From an uncultured Rhodopila sp. (GTDB lineage: Bacteria > Pseudomonadota > Alphaproteobacteria > Acetobacterales > Acetobacteraceae), in contig CAIZFE010000021.1 in the NCBI GenBank assembly GCA_903932145.1, positions 27,565 through 91,564 of the forward strand: 64,000 nt of DNA, written 5' to 3'. Shown here in pieces: positions 17,648 through 27,061 of the stretch. The notes below the pieces were generated by a model. The model did not search any database and was not told where the DNA came from. It saw only the letters and a list, made by a program, of their open reading frames with translations. How positions within the stretch are numbered: the stretch's first letter is position 1; each line of letters starts with the position of its first letter. Both the position numbers and the translations under genes were made by a program.

Positions 17648-18826
17648 ATGGCCAGCCTGCCGAACCGCTTGCCGGGACTGAACTTCGACCTGGGGGAGGG
17701 AGCGGACATGCTTCGCTCCACCGTTGAGGCATTTGCCGCGGACGAAATCGCGCCGCGCGCGGCGGCGATCGACCGTGACAACGAATTCCCGATGGACCTC
17801 TGGCCCAAAATGGGCGCGCTGGGAGTGTTGGGTGTCACCGCATCGGAGGAATATGGCGGTGCCGGCATGGGATATCTGGAGCATGTCGTGGCGATGGAGG
17901 AAATCTCCCGAGCGTCCGCTTCGGTGGGATTGTCGTACGGCGCGCATTCGAATCTGTGTGTCAATCAGCTTTCCCGCAACGGCTCGGCCGAGCAAAAGCA
18001 GCGGTATCTGCCGGGACTGATCGACGGCACGAAGGTCGGCGCTTTGGCGATGAGCGAGCCGGGGGCCGGGTCGGATGTCGTTGGCATGCGGACGCGGGCG
18101 GACAAGAAGGGCGACCGCTATGTGCTGAACGGCACCAAGATGTGGATCACCAACGGGCCGGATGCCGACGTCCTGGTGATCTATGCCAAGACCGATCCGG
18201 CGGCGGGTTCACGGGGTATCACCGCGTTCCTGGTGGAGAAAGGGTTTAAGGGTTTCTCCACCTCGCCCAAGCTGGACAAACTGGGTATGCGCGGCTCGAA
18301 TACTTGCGAACTGGTGTTCCAGGATTGCGAGGTCCCGGAGGAGAATATCCTGTCCACCGTCGGCCGGGGCGTGAACGTGCTGATGAGCGGTCTCGACTAT
18401 GAACGCGCCGTGTTGGCGGCCGGGCCGCTTGGGATCATGCAGGCGTGCATGGATGCGGTGGTGCCGTACGTGCACGAGCGCAAACAATTCGGTCAGGCGA
18501 TCGGCGAATTCCAGTTGATGCAGGGCAAGCTGGCCGACATGTACACCACCATGAACGCCGCCAAGGCGTACGTTTATGCAGTGGCGAAGGCGTGCGATCG
18601 CGGCGAAACGACCCGCAAGGACGCAGCGGGTGCGATCTTGTACGCGGCCGAAAAGGCGACCTGGATGGCACTGGAGGCGATCCAGACACTCGGTGGGAAT
18701 GGTTACATCAACGATTATCCGACCGGGCGTTTGTTGCGAGATGCGAAGTTGTACGAGATCGGCGCGGGTACCAGTGAAATCCGCCGGATGCTGATCGGGC
18801 GCGAGTTGTTCGCGGAAACCGCGTAG
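17648..18826 (+). CDS. ivd: Isovaleryl-CoA dehydrogenase
   Basis: 392 residues, a FAD acyl-CoA dehydrogenase that oxidises isovaleryl-CoA to 3-methylcrotonyl-CoA in leucine degradation. Family motifs are [13 protein letters not shown] (about 137-149) and WITNG (about 170). The catalytic Glu lies in [15 protein letters not shown] (about residue 251), the internal position characteristic of isovaleryl-CoA dehydrogenases, whereas most ACADs have it near the C-terminus, where this protein has GAGTSEIRR. The next enzymes of the pathway, mccB and mccA, follow after a toxin-antitoxin pair. The start is the ATG at 17648; the frame is open further upstream without support. Confidence 0.9.
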   Translation: MASLPNRLPGLNFDLGEGADMLRSTVEAFAADEIAPRAAAIDRDNEFPMDLWPKMGALGVLGVTASEEYGGAGMGYLEHVVAMEEISRASASVGLSYGAHSNLCVNQLSRNGSAEQKQRYLPGLIDGTKVGALAMSEPGAGSDVVGMRTRADKKGDRYVLNGTKMWITNGPDADVLVIYAKTDPAAGSRGITAFLVEKGFKGFSTSPKLDKLGMRGSNTCELVFQDCEVPEENILSTVGRGVNVLMSGLDYERAVLAAGPLGIMQACMDAVVPYVHERKQFGQAIGEFQLMQGKLADMYTTMNAAKAYVYAVAKACDRGETTRKDAAGAILYAAEKATWMALEAIQTLGGNGYINDYPTGRLLRDAKLYEIGAGTSEIRRMLIGRELFAETA

Positions 18827-18868
18827 CGATCGGACACATTTCCGTTTTGCCCGTGTTCCACCGGGCGG

Positions 18869-18920
18869 TCGGCCATTCGCCGCCAGGGCGTCATCCCGGG
18901 TGTCGCTGGCGCCTGGCCGA
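18869..18920. other. Imperfect hairpin downstream of ivd
   Basis: TCGGCCA at 18869-18875 pairs with TGGCCGA at 18914-18920, and a second, imperfect GC-rich stem (CGCCAG/CTGGCG) lies inside. It sits in the 280-bp gap between ivd and the toxin gene, and no coding signal is convincing there. It may reduce read-through from ivd into the toxin-antitoxin module. Confidence 0.3.
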
Positions 18921-19061
18921 GGGTGAGACCGCATACCGGCCGATAGGCTGGGTCCGCGCTGCCGGTTTTGTGTCGGGTAATGGCGCCCTGCGCATTTTTA
19001 CTGGCGATGTTCACGATTGGTTAACCTTCTCCATGCACGATGGTGACGCGGCGAAAGTCGC

Positions 19062-19091
19062 TTGACATTTTGTGCGACGGAGTAGTATGAA
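19062..19091 (+). promoter_or_regulatory. Candidate sigma70-type promoter for the toxin-antitoxin pair
   Basis: A perfect TTGACA at 19062-19067 is followed after 18 nt by TATGAA (19086-19091). Transcription would start near 19098, which rules out the ATG at 19091 for most transcripts and favours ATG 19109 for the toxin. A dedicated promoter fits a self-contained addiction module inserted between two metabolic genes. Confidence 0.5.
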
Positions 19092-19108
19092 TGCCCCTAA
19101 GAATTCTC

Positions 19109-19483
19109 ATGAGCCGCGGCTTTGCCCGGACGGCTCGCAAGCTTGGATTGACCGACCGGGCGTTGTCCATCGCGGTGCGGGAGATCGAATCCGGTTTGGT
19201 CGATGCGCGTCTCGGCGGGTTCTTGCTGAAGAAGCGCATCGGTATCGACGGCAGGGGTAAGAGTGGTGGATTGCGATCTATTGTGGCGCATCGTCAGGCG
19301 GATCGCGTGGTGTTTCTTTACGTATTCGGCAAGAACGAGCGCGACAATATCACCGAGCAAGAGAAGCTGGCATTGTCTGAACTCGGCGATGAATACATGC
19401 GTCTGACTGTTGATCGCCTGAACGGCTTGATCAGTGTGGGTACTTTATTGGAAGTAGTGTGTGATGACCAAATCCAGGGCTGA
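19109..19483 (+). CDS. Type II toxin, RelE/HigB-like
   Basis: 124 residues from ATG 19109; ATG 19091 overlaps the predicted -10 box. LLKKRIGIDGRGKSGGLRSIVAHR followed by RVVFLYVFGKNERDNIT (about residues 40-85) is the signature of the RelE-like toxin group related to YgjN/HigB, mRNA interferases that act on the ribosome. The following gene is an XRE-type antitoxin that overlaps the end of this one, and the toxin-first order is as in higBA. The gene looks intact. It lies between ivd and mccB, which otherwise belong to the same pathway. Confidence 0.82.
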   Translation: MSRGFARTARKLGLTDRALSIAVREIESGLVDARLGGFLLKKRIGIDGRGKSGGLRSIVAHRQADRVVFLYVFGKNERDNITEQEKLALSELGDEYMRLTVDRLNGLISVGTLLEVVCDDQIQG

Positions 19484-19784
19484 CAGTTCCATCCTCGCTG
19501 CCGTGCATGAAGCGGCCACTGACCTGCACGGCGCCGGGGCCATCGACACCCTGACGATGCGGCGGTTCGACGTTCTCTGCCTGCCGCCCGTGCGTGCCTG
19601 CACCGCCGACGATGTGCGGCGTATCCGTCAGGACGCCAATGTCAGCCAGGCGGTGTTCGCGGCGGTGCTGAATGTCGGCAAGGCGACGGTCTGCGCGTGG
19701 GAGCAGGGCAGCAAGTCCCCGTCCGGCCCGGCGTTGAAGCTGTTGGACCTGGTGGAGCGAAAGGGTCTGGGCGCTTTGGCTTAG
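19464..19784 (+). CDS. XRE-type antitoxin
   Basis: 106 residues from ATG 19464, overlapping the toxin stop by 20 nt. A helix-turn-helix is clear at about residues 50-95: VRRIRQDANVSQAVFAAVLN, then VGKATVCAWEQGSKSPSG, typical of HigA/NadS-like antitoxins whose N-terminal part binds the toxin. It should neutralise the upstream RelE-like toxin and repress the TTGACA promoter. The downstream mccB gene starts 74 bp later. Confidence 0.85.
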   Translation: MTKSRADSSILAAVHEAATDLHGAGAIDTLTMRRFDVLCLPPVRACTADDVRRIRQDANVSQAVFAAVLNVGKATVCAWEQGSKSPSGPALKLLDLVERKGLGALA

Positions 19785-19858
19785 CCCATCGGCCGGCAGG
19801 TTTTGCCACAACGCCAATGCGGCTGTACACGTCCGGCACCGCAACCGGATAGGCACGC

Positions 19859-21445
19859 ATGCTTCGCTCGGACCTGAATACCAGATCGGATGAATTCGCG
19901 GCCAACGCCGCCGCGATGGGCGCCCTGGTCGCCGACCTGCGCGCCCGCGTGGCCGAGGTCTCGCTTGGCGGCGGCGCCGTCGCCCGGGAACGCCACGTTG
20001 CGCGCGGCAAGCTGTTGCCGCGGGATCGCGTGGCGGCCCTGATCGACCCCGGGTCACCGTTTCTGGAGTTCTCCCAGTTGGCGGCCTTCGGTCTGTACGG
20101 AGGCGACGTCCCCGCCGCCGGGATCGTCACCGGCATCGGCCGCGTGTCCGGCCGCGAGTGCGTGATCGTCGCCAACGACGCCACCGTCAAAGGCGGCACC
20201 TACTTCCCGATGACGGTGAAGAAGCATCTGCGGGCGCAGGAGATCGCGCGGCGGAACGGGTTGCCGTGCCTGTATCTGGTGGACTCTGGTGGTGCCTTCC
20301 TGCCGATGCAGGACGAGATTTTTCCGGATCGCGATCATTTCGGCCGTATTTTCTTCAATCAGGCCAATATGTCGGCTGAGGGCATTCCTCAGATCGCCGT
20401 CGTCATGGGGTCCTGCACCGCCGGCGGCGCCTATGTCCCGGCGATGAGCGACGAGAGCATCATCGTTCGCAAGCAGGGCACGATCTTCCTGGCCGGCCCG
20501 CCGTTGGTGCAGGCGGCGACGGGGGAAATCGTCACGGCTGAGGATCTGGGGGGCGCCGATGTGCATGCGCGGACCTCGGGTGTGGTCGATCACTATGCGC
20601 GCAACGACCATCATGCGCTGTCAATTTGCCGCCGGATCGTCGCCGGGCTGAACCGCGTCAAGCCGGTGCCGATGTTGATGCGACCGGTTGAACCGCCGCG
20701 ATACGATCCGGCGGAACTGCATGGGGTGGTGCCTTTGGATTTGCGCGCCCCGTACGATGTGCGGGAGGTGATCGCCCGTATCGTCGATGGCAGCGTGTTC
20801 GATGAATTCAAAAAGCTTTACGGCACCACACTGGTATGCGGTTTCGCCCATTTGTACGGCTACCGGATAGGCATCGTCGCCAATAACGGCATCCTGTTCT
20901 CGGAATCCTCGTTGAAAGGCGCACACTTCATCGAGTTGTGCAGTCAGCGGAACATTCCGTTGGTGTTCTTGCAGAATATCACCGGCTTCATGGTGGGTCG
21001 AAAATACGAATCCGGTGGCATCGCGAAGGATGGCGCCAAGCTGGTGACTGCCGTTTCCACGACCGCGGTTCCCAAGTTGACGCTGATCATCGGCGGCAGT
21101 TATGGCGCCGGAAACTACGGGATGTGCGGCCGCGCCTACGATCCCAGGTTTCTGTTCATGTGGCCGAACGCTCGCATCTCCGTCATGGGCGGCGAGCAGG
21201 CGGCTGGCGTGCTAACGACGGTGCGTGCCGGGTCGGCCGATTGGACGCCTGAACAAACGGAAGCCTTCAAAGCCCCAATTCGGGCGCAGTATGAAACCCA
21301 GGGCAATCCGTATTATGCGAGTGCCCGGCTGTGGGATGACGGGGTCATCGATCCGGCCGACAGCCGCCGCGTGCTTGGCCTCGCCCTATCCGCCGCCTTG
21401 AACAAACCCTTGCAGGAGACACGTTTTGGCGTGTTCCGGATGTGA
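19859..21445 (+). CDS. mccB: Methylcrotonoyl-CoA carboxylase, beta (carboxyltransferase) subunit
   Basis: 528 residues, standard for the biotin-dependent carboxyltransferase of acyl-CoA carboxylases. It transfers CO2 from carboxybiotin to 3-methylcrotonyl-Co[17 protein letters not shown] (about 184-199) and [18 protein letters not shown] (about 412-429) are the typical oxyanion-hole loops of MCC and geranyl-CoA carboxylases. The pairing with ivd upstream and the alpha subunit overlapping downstream supports the leucine pathway over propionyl- or geranyl-CoA. Confidence 0.92.
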   Translation: MLRSDLNTRSDEFAANAAAMGALVADLRARVAEVSLGGGAVARERHVARGKLLPRDRVAALIDPGSPFLEFSQLAAFGLYGGDVPAAGIVTGIGRVSGRECVIVANDATVKGGTYFPMTVKKHLRAQEIARRNGLPCLYLVDSGGAFLPMQDEIFPDRDHFGRIFFNQANMSAEGIPQIAVVMGSCTAGGAYVPAMSDESIIVRKQGTIFLAGPPLVQAATGEIVTAEDLGGADVHARTSGVVDHYARNDHHALSICRRIVAGLNRVKPVPMLMRPVEPPRYDPAELHGVVPLDLRAPYDVREVIARIVDGSVFDEFKKLYGTTLVCGFAHLYGYRIGIVANNGILFSESSLKGAHFIELCSQRNIPLVFLQNITGFMVGRKYESGGIAKDGAKLVTAVSTTAVPKLTLIIGGSYGAGNYGMCGRAYDPRFLFMWPNARISVMGGEQAAGVLTTVRAGSADWTPEQTEAFKAPIRAQYETQGNPYYASARLWDDGVIDPADSRRVLGLALSAALNKPLQETRFGVFRM

Positions 21446-23415
21446 CCGACATGTTCCGGACCCTACTGATCGCCAACCGAGGCGAAATCGCCTGCCGCAT
21501 CGCCCGCACCGCCCGACGCATGGGTATCGAAACGGTCGCGGTTTACTCTGAGGCCGACGCAAGCGCGCTGCATGTGCAGGCGGCGGATCGGGCGTATCCG
21601 ATCGGACCGTCGGCGGCGCGCGAGAGTTATTTGAATATTCCTCGGATTATTGAAACCGCCCGCGCGGCGGGTGCGGACGCGATCCATCCGGGCTATGGTT
21701 TTCTGTCCGAAAATCCCGCGTTTGCTGATGCCTGCGCGGCCGCGGGGATTGTGTTTGTCGGGCCGCCAGCTTCGGCAATGCGCGCCATGGGATCGAAATC
21801 AGCCGCCAAGGCGCTGATGGAGAAATCGGCGGTGCCGTTGCTGCCGGGTTATCACGGCGACCGGCAAGAGGCGGATTTCCTGGAAGAGCAGGCCGTACGG
21901 GTCGGCTTTCCGGTCGTAATCAAGGCTGTCTCCGGCGGCGGTGGACGGGGCATGCGGGTCGTGACGGCGGCAGCGGATTTCGCGTCGGCGTTGACGTCGG
22001 CCCGCCAGGAATCCGCCTCGGCGTTTGGCGACGACCGCGTGTTGATAGAGCGGTATCTGCAACGGCCACGCCACATCGAAGTGCAGGTGTTCGCCGATAT
22101 GCAAGGCAATGCGGTGCATCTGTTCGAACGCGACTGCTCCGCCCAACGCCGCCACCAGAAAGTGCTGGAGGAAGCCCCCGCACCCGGCCTGTCCGCAACC
22201 CAGCGCGACGCCATGGGCGCCGCCGCCGTCGCGGCCGCGAAAGCCGTCGGCTACGTCGGGGCAGGGACGGTAGAATTCGTAGCCCAGGACGACGGATTTT
22301 TCTTCCTCGAAATGAACACCCGCCTACAGGTCGAACACCCCGTAACCGAAATGGTCACCGGCTTCGACCTGGTCGAATGGCAGTTGCGCGTGGCCTCCGG
22401 CGAACCTCTGCCTGTCACCCAATCCGCCATCACCCTGACCGGCCACGCTATCGAAGCCCGTATCTACGCCGAGGACCCAGCCAGGGATTTCGCTCCCTCC
22501 GTCGGCCGGTTGGCCCTGTTCCGTACGCCGCCAGAAACCGAAGGCGTGCGCATCGACACCGGCTTCGCGACCGGCGATACGGTATCGATCCACTACGATG
22601 CCATGCTGGCGAAACTGATCTGCCACGGCCCGACCCGAGACGTGACGTTGCGCCGCATGTTCCAGGCCCTGTCAGACTGCACTGTCGCCGGCGTCGCCAG
22701 CAACCTGGATCTGCTGGGGCGTATCGTTTCGCATAGGGATTTCATCGCCGGTGGCATCGACACCGGTTTCATCGCCCGCGAAGGCGCGACGCTGCTGGCG
22801 CCTCAGGCCATCCCCTCCGCCGAGATCCTGGCGATCGCCGCCCTCGCGGTCCTGACGGCGGAGACGCACGTCAGTAATGATCCCTGGGATGCGCGTGACC
22901 TGTGGTGGCTAAACACCAAACTGGTCCGCGTGCTAGGCTTCACTGACGGGGAAACAGCCCACCCGGTCACAGTCAGCCGCGAGACAGACGCGTGGCGCAT
23001 CGGCGACATCCTGGGGAAAGCCGAACACCTGCCGGACGGCCGCCTGCGCGTATCGCTGGACGGCGTCCGGCGGACAGTCTCGGTCGCCATAGACCACCAC
23101 AACGTGACGCTAAGAGATAGTGGTCTGACGTGGCGGCTAACCCTGCCGGACCCCCTGGCCTCCGCCGAGGAAGAAGAGGACGCCGGCGACCGCCTGATCG
23201 CGCCGATCCCCGGCTTGGTGACGCAGGTTATGGCGGCACCGGGAGACCACGTCACACGCGGACAGGTCCTTGTGGTGCTGGAGGCGATGAAGACCGTCTT
23301 TCGCCTGGCCGCCCCGGCCGACACTGTCGTCGCGTCAGTATCCTGCGCCGCGGGAGAGATGGTGCAAGAGGGCCAGGTGCTGGTGGGGTTCCAGGAAGCC
23401 CTCGCGGTCATTTAA
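21442..23415 (+). CDS. mccA: Methylcrotonoyl-CoA carboxylase, alpha (biotin) subunit
   Basis: 657 residues from a GTG that overlaps the mccB stop (GTGA); ATG 21451 is an alternative. The order is biotin carboxylase N-domain ([12 protein letters not shown]), ATP-grasp domain with [10 protein letters not shown] (about 163-172) and [17 protein letters not shown] (about 290-306), then a biotinyl domain with the modified Lys in VLEAMKTVF (about 612-620). It carboxylates biotin with ATP and bicarbonate. The hydratase and HMG-CoA lyase of the pathway are not next to it. Confidence 0.93.
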   Translation: MTDMFRTLLIANRGEIACRIARTARRMGIETVAVYSEADASALHVQAADRAYPIGPSAARESYLNIPRIIETARAAGADAIHPGYGFLSENPAFADACAAAGIVFVGPPASAMRAMGSKSAAKALMEKSAVPLLPGYHGDRQEADFLEEQAVRVGFPVVIKAVSGGGGRGMRVVTAAADFASALTSARQESASAFGDDRVLIERYLQRPRHIEVQVFADMQGNAVHLFERDCSAQRRHQKVLEEAPAPGLSATQRDAMGAAAVAAAKAVGYVGAGTVEFVAQDDGFFFLEMNTRLQVEHPVTEMVTGFDLVEWQLRVASGEPLPVTQSAITLTGHAIEARIYAEDPARDFAPSVGRLALFRTPPETEGVRIDTGFATGDTVSIHYDAMLAKLICHGPTRDVTLRRMFQALSDCTVAGVASNLDLLGRIVSHRDFIAGGIDTGFIAREGATLLAPQAIPSAEILAIAALAVLTAETHVSNDPWDARDLWWLNTKLVRVLGFTDGETAHPVTVSRETDAWRIGDILGKAEHLPDGRLRVSLDGVRRTVSVAIDHHNVTLRDSGLTWRLTLPDPLASAEEEEDAGDRLIAPIPGLVTQVMAAPGDHVTRGQVLVVLEAMKTVFRLAAPADTVVASVSCAAGEMVQEGQVLVGFQEALAVI

Positions 23416-23500
23416 AGCGCGGCCAATCCGGGTTAACGATAATGTTTGGCGGCCCTGTCCTGTAGCTGTGACTACAGTCTGGAATATTGGGGGATTCCAG

Positions 23501-24010
23501 ATGAATGGTGTCACAAAACTGGGCGCAATGGCGCTTCTGGCCGCAACGACCATCCAGCTCGCGCTTGCCGACGAAATGCCGTCGCGCAAGCCGGGCCTGT
23601 GGCAAGTCGTCATGGACCGACCGGGAAAAAATATGCCGCAACATGAGATCAAAAGCTGCATCGATGCCAATACCGATGCCGAAATGTTCAAGATGGGTAT
23701 GGCAACCGCACAAGGCATGTGCTCCCGTCTGGAAAGCCACCGGGACGGTGATGTCTTCACAACAGGCGCCGTCTGCAAAATGAACGAAACCCAAATGACC
23801 ACGCACTCGGTGAGTCACTTCACCGGCGACACCGCTTATCACACCGATATCAACACCAGGTTCGATCCACCGATGATGGGGAAAGCTGAATCGGTCATGA
23901 CTCAGGACGCAAAATGGATGGGTCCCTGTCCGTCGGACATGCAGCCCGGAGACATCGTGATGGGCAACGGCATGAAGATGAATTTGAAGTCGATGGCGGC
24001 CGAAAAGTAG
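23501..24010 (+). CDS. DUF3617 family exported protein
   Basis: 169 residues from ATG 23501, with GGGGGA about 7 nt upstream; a start at 23468 would break the signal peptide. VTKLGAMALLAATTIQLALA is a Sec signal with cleavage likely after ALA. The mature part begins with RKPGLWQVVMDRPG and has paired Cys residues (KSCID, GMCSRL, AVCKM, GPCPSD), the pattern of DUF3617. Its function is unknown; the protein should be periplasmic. It stands alone downstream of mccA. Confidence 0.8.
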   Translation: MNGVTKLGAMALLAATTIQLALADEMPSRKPGLWQVVMDRPGKNMPQHEIKSCIDANTDAEMFKMGMATAQGMCSRLESHRDGDVFTTGAVCKMNETQMTTHSVSHFTGDTAYHTDINTRFDPPMMGKAESVMTQDAKWMGPCPSDMQPGDIVMGNGMKMNLKSMAAEK

Positions 24011-24061
24011 GATCGTCGTCCTGCAACCGCGTCGATCCCCGAAAGCCTCACGCCTATTGCG

Positions 24062-24395
24062 TCAGGGCGCCAATGCCGGGCGAATATGCTGCCGCAAACG
24101 CTCGCGAACCGCCTCACGGTCTAATTCGGACAGGCGCCCGATCGTGACGACGAGCCGCCGCGATCTTGGCGGTCCGAACGATACTTGGCCGTGACAACCC
24201 GGCTATGGCCAGATCGGTGATTGCAACGTCGTCCGGCCACGATGCATGCCGGGCAGATGTGATCATGAGGACCCAAACGATGCCAAAGGCGCCGGTTGCT
24301 GCCGGTGAGGCGACTACCAGGGCCGGTCGGGCACCGGATGCATCGCTGTCAGCGTGAGGAAAGTTGAAGCGAACAATGTCCCAGTTATTTGCCAC
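24062..24395 (-). pseudogene. MazF/PemK-type toxin with C-terminal frameshift
   Basis: From ATG 24395 the frame reads WDIVRFNFPHAD, RPALVVASPAATG, VLMITSA and ITDLAIAGLSRPSIVRTAKIAA, which is the body of a MazF/PemK endoribonuclease. It then runs into 13 unrelated residues and stops at 24114. The neighbouring frame, from about 24151 down to a TGA at 24062, encodes IGRLSELDREAVRERLRQHI, exactly the C-terminal helix expected of this family. A one-base shift near 24150-24165 therefore separates body and tail. It may be a real inactivation or a sequence error. The antitoxin lies 11 bp upstream. Confidence 0.72.
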
Positions 24396-24406
24396 GCTGG
24401 CCTGAC

Positions 24407-24640
24407 CTACAAATTTTCAAAACCTTCATTATCCTCGGGCGACGACCATTCCCAAAAGGTGGAGAATGGATTCTCCCAGGGGTCAATCTTTTGGGTCGGC
24501 CGAACGGGCGCTTTTGTCAGGATGACCCGGCCATTCTCGATCACATAGGCAATCTCATCGCCTGCCGAAACGCCCAACGCGGAGCGTACCGACTGCGGGA
24601 TGGTGGTTTGGGCCTTGCTGGTCAGTTTGCTGATGATCAT
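24407..24640 (-). CDS. AbrB/MazE-type antitoxin
   Basis: 77 residues with a SpoVT-AbrB swapped-hairpin domain: SKLTSKAQTTIPQSVRSALG, then GDEIAYVIENGRVILTKA (residues 4-45). The C-terminal tail (DPWENPFSTFWEWSSPED) is acidic and aromatic, as expected for the part that wraps the MazF toxin. GAGGT precedes the ATG. The gene is complete although its toxin partner downstream is frameshifted. Confidence 0.85.
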   Translation of the reverse strand: MIISKLTSKAQTTIPQSVRSALGVSAGDEIAYVIENGRVILTKAPVRPTQKIDPWENPFSTFWEWSSPEDNEGFENL

Positions 24641-24669
24641 GAGGCGATACCTCTGCTCGTGGCATCAAT

Positions 24670-24686
24670 GTAAGGGTGATCCTTAC
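24670..24686. promoter_or_regulatory. Inverted repeat, candidate MazE operator
   Basis: GTAAGG-5 nt-CCTTAC lies 30 bp upstream of the antitoxin start, in the gap shared with the divergent phosphotransferase gene. AbrB-type antitoxins autoregulate through such palindromes. Assignment is by position and symmetry only. Confidence 0.35.
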
Positions 24687-24786
24687 CACGATCAACGCCC
24701 CTTTTCGGACACCATCCATCCCCATCGGTTGCGTCATTCGCCACCTCCTGTATGGAGTCCCTGTAACAGCATCAGGAGGAGGAAGC

Positions 24787-25851
24787 GTGCCAACCGAAAC
24801 CGGCCTGCGGTCCGCCGCCGAGAGTGTCCCGTTGGACTGGGAGGCGGTCCGCACCTATCTCGCGGCCAACGGCCATCGGCTGGACGCCGACCCACCGCCG
24901 CGCCAGTTCGCCGGTGGCCTGGCGAACCTGAACTATTTGATCTATCTCGACGGCAAGCCGGCCGTTCTGCGCCGTCCGCCGATGGGGGAATTGCCCGCCG
25001 GCGCGTACGACATGGCGCGCGAATTCCGGATTCTGTCGCGATTGCCGGACGCCCTGCCGTTCATCGCTCGCGGGCTGCATTTGTGCGACGAGCCGTCGAT
25101 CATCGGTCAGCGTTTCCAGATCATCGAATACCGCGCCGGTCTGGTCATCCGTGAACATTTGCCGCCAGAACTGGCGCACCGGCCGGAGATCGGTGCCCGC
25201 CTGTCACAGGTGCTGCTGGAGACCATCGCCGCCATCCACGCCGTCGATACCAAAGCGGTCGGGCTGGACGACCTCGGCCGCCCGGAGGGCTTCCTGGTCC
25301 GAGGCGTCTCCGGCTGGCGCAAGCGCGGGCTGGCGGCGAAGGAAGACGGCACCGACGCCCTGCACCACGACGTCGGCACCTGGCTGGAACGCAACATCGT
25401 GCCCGAGGGCAAGCCCGCCCTGCTGCACAACGACTTCAAGCTGAACAACATCATCCTCAATCCGGACGATTTTTCGCCCCGCGCGGTGGTGGATTGGGAC
25501 CAGGGCACGCGCGGCGATCCGCTGTTCGATTTCGCCACGCTGATAACGTACTGGATCCACGCCGACGACCCGCCCGCCATGCACGACATGGAACAGATGC
25601 CCGCCGTCGAGGCCTGCCTGTGCTCCCGCCAGGAAGCCGTGGCGGAATATTCCCGGATCTCCGGCCGCGATATGTCCAACTTCCTGTTTCACCGGGTGCT
25701 GGCGATGTACAAATTGTCGGTGATCTTCCTGCAACTCGGTTTGCGCTATCGCATGGGCGCGACGCAGGAGCCTCGCTACGCTCCGCTGACTGGTATCGGC
25801 ACCGGCATTCTGGAATTCACTCACGAAATCGCCCAAGGGCGCGCTTTCTAA
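24787..25851 (+). CDS. APH-family phosphotransferase (ACAD10/11- or LvaA-like)
   Basis: 354 residues from GTG 24787, chosen because AGGAGGAGG lies just upstream; the frame is open further but without an SD. It has the aminoglycoside/choline kinase fold: an N-lobe with FAGGLANLNYLI and AVLRRPP, catalytic loop LLHNDFKLNNIIL (about 212-224), and metal site VVDWDQGTRGDPLFDFATL (about 234-252). Followed by an acyl-CoA dehydrogenase and an SDR, it matches the phosphotransferase that phosphorylates 4-hydroxyacyl-CoA in levulinate catabolism (LvaA) and the APH domain of ACAD10/11. Antibiotic resistance is unlikely in this context. Confidence 0.85.
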   Translation: MPTETGLRSAAESVPLDWEAVRTYLAANGHRLDADPPPRQFAGGLANLNYLIYLDGKPAVLRRPPMGELPAGAYDMAREFRILSRLPDALPFIARGLHLCDEPSIIGQRFQIIEYRAGLVIREHLPPELAHRPEIGARLSQVLLETIAAIHAVDTKAVGLDDLGRPEGFLVRGVSGWRKRGLAAKEDGTDALHHDVGTWLERNIVPEGKPALLHNDFKLNNIILNPDDFSPRAVVDWDQGTRGDPLFDFATLITYWIHADDPPAMHDMEQMPAVEACLCSRQEAVAEYSRISGRDMSNFLFHRVLAMYKLSVIFLQLGLRYRMGATQEPRYAPLTGIGTGILEFTHEIAQGRAF

Positions 25852-25891
25852 TCCGGGGACTACCCGGTCATCTCTATCCGAGGAACGCCGC

Positions 25892-27061
25892 ATGGACTTC
25901 TCCCTGTCTCCCGAACTGCAAGAGTTGCAGCAGCGGACACGCGCTTTCATCCGTGACAAGATCATCCCGATGGAAGGCGACCGCCGCCAGACCAGCCATG
26001 GCCCGACGGAAGAACTGCGGCGCGAACTGGTCGCATTGGCCGCCGCCGAGGGGCTGGTCGCGCCGCATGTCGGGGTGGAATACGGCGGCATGGGCCTGTC
26101 GCATGTCGGCAAGGCGGTAGTGTTCGAGGAAGCCGGTTATTCGTTACTCGGTCCCGTCGCGATGCATATTTTCGCCCCCGACGAGGGCAATATGCACCTG
26201 CTTGAAGCCGTGGCGTCGCAAGAACAGAAAGACCGCTGGTTGCGTCCGCTGGCGGCGGGCAGGACGCGGTCCTGCTTCTGCATGACGGAACCCGCCCCCG
26301 GCGCCGGTTCGGACCCGGCCGCGATGCTGACGACGGCAGTGAAAGATGGCAACCACTACGTCATCAACGGCGACAAATGGTTCATCACCGGCGCCGAGGG
26401 CGCCGCCTTCGCCATCATCATGGCCAAGGGGGAGGACGGTCACGCAACGATGTTCCTCGCCGACATGGACACGCCGGGTATCGAGATCGTCCGGGCAATG
26501 GACAGTTTGGACAGCGCCTTCGCCGGCGGCCACGCGGTGATGCGTTTCACCAACGTCCGCGTGCCCGCCAGCGATATTTTGGGCGAGCCTGGGAAAGGCT
26601 TTCGTTACGCCCAGGTCCGGTTAGCTCCTGCTCGGTTGACACACTGCATGCGGTGGCTGGGTGCCGCCCGTCGAGCGCATCAGATTGCCACGGATTATGC
26701 GCTGAAGCGCGAAGTGTTCGGCCAAAAATTGATCGGGCACGAGGGCGTTGGCTTCATGCTGGCCGACAACGAAATGGATATCCGGATGAGCCGGCTGTCG
26801 ATTTTGCACACTGCCTGGCTGCTGGATCAAGGCGAACGCGGCGGCACCGAATCGTCGATGTCGAAAGTGTTCGTGTCGGAGGCGGTCTGGCGCGTGGTCG
26901 ATCGTTGCGTCCAGGTGCTGGGTGGCCAGGGCGTCACCGGCGAAACTTTGGTTGCCCGCATCTTCAACGAAGTTCGCGGTTTCCGCATCTACGACGGCCC
27001 GTCCGAAGTGCATCGCTGGAGCCTGGCGCAACGCATTGCCCGCAACGGAGCCAACTGGTGA
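25892..27061 (+). CDS. Acyl-CoA dehydrogenase family (ACAD11/LvaC-like)
   Basis: 389 residues. MTEPAPGAGSDPAAM (about 131-145) and WFITGAEGA (about 161-169) are FAD-site motifs. RLAPARLTHCMRWLGAARRA (about 245-264) and the terminal YDGPSEVHRWSLAQRI replace the usual catalytic Glu motif (YEGTSEIQR), a variant typical of the ACAD10/11 group rather than of ordinary fatty-acid dehydrogenases. With the kinase upstream it probably converts 4-phospho-acyl-CoA to an enoyl or 3-hydroxyacyl product. Its TGA overlaps the GTG start of the SDR. Confidence 0.87.
   Translation: MDFSLSPELQELQQRTRAFIRDKIIPMEGDRRQTSHGPTEELRRELVALAAAEGLVAPHVGVEYGGMGLSHVGKAVVFEEAGYSLLGPVAMHIFAPDEGNMHLLEAVASQEQKDRWLRPLAAGRTRSCFCMTEPAPGAGSDPAAMLTTAVKDGNHYVINGDKWFITGAEGAAFAIIMAKGEDGHATMFLADMDTPGIEIVRAMDSLDSAFAGGHAVMRFTNVRVPASDILGEPGKGFRYAQVRLAPARLTHCMRWLGAARRAHQIATDYALKREVFGQKLIGHEGVGFMLADNEMDIRMSRLSILHTAWLLDQGERGGTESSMSKVFVSEAVWRVVDRCVQVLGGQGVTGETLVARIFNEVRGFRIYDGPSEVHRWSLAQRIARNGANW

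Noticed and set aside
18847..19065. 72-codon plus frame between ivd and the toxin gene
   Set aside because: No SD, no domain and it overlaps a hairpin and the toxin promoter; treated as non-coding.
24787..25851. Aminoglycoside resistance kinase
   Set aside because: The fold is shared, but its operon with ACAD and SDR genes points to acyl-CoA metabolism.
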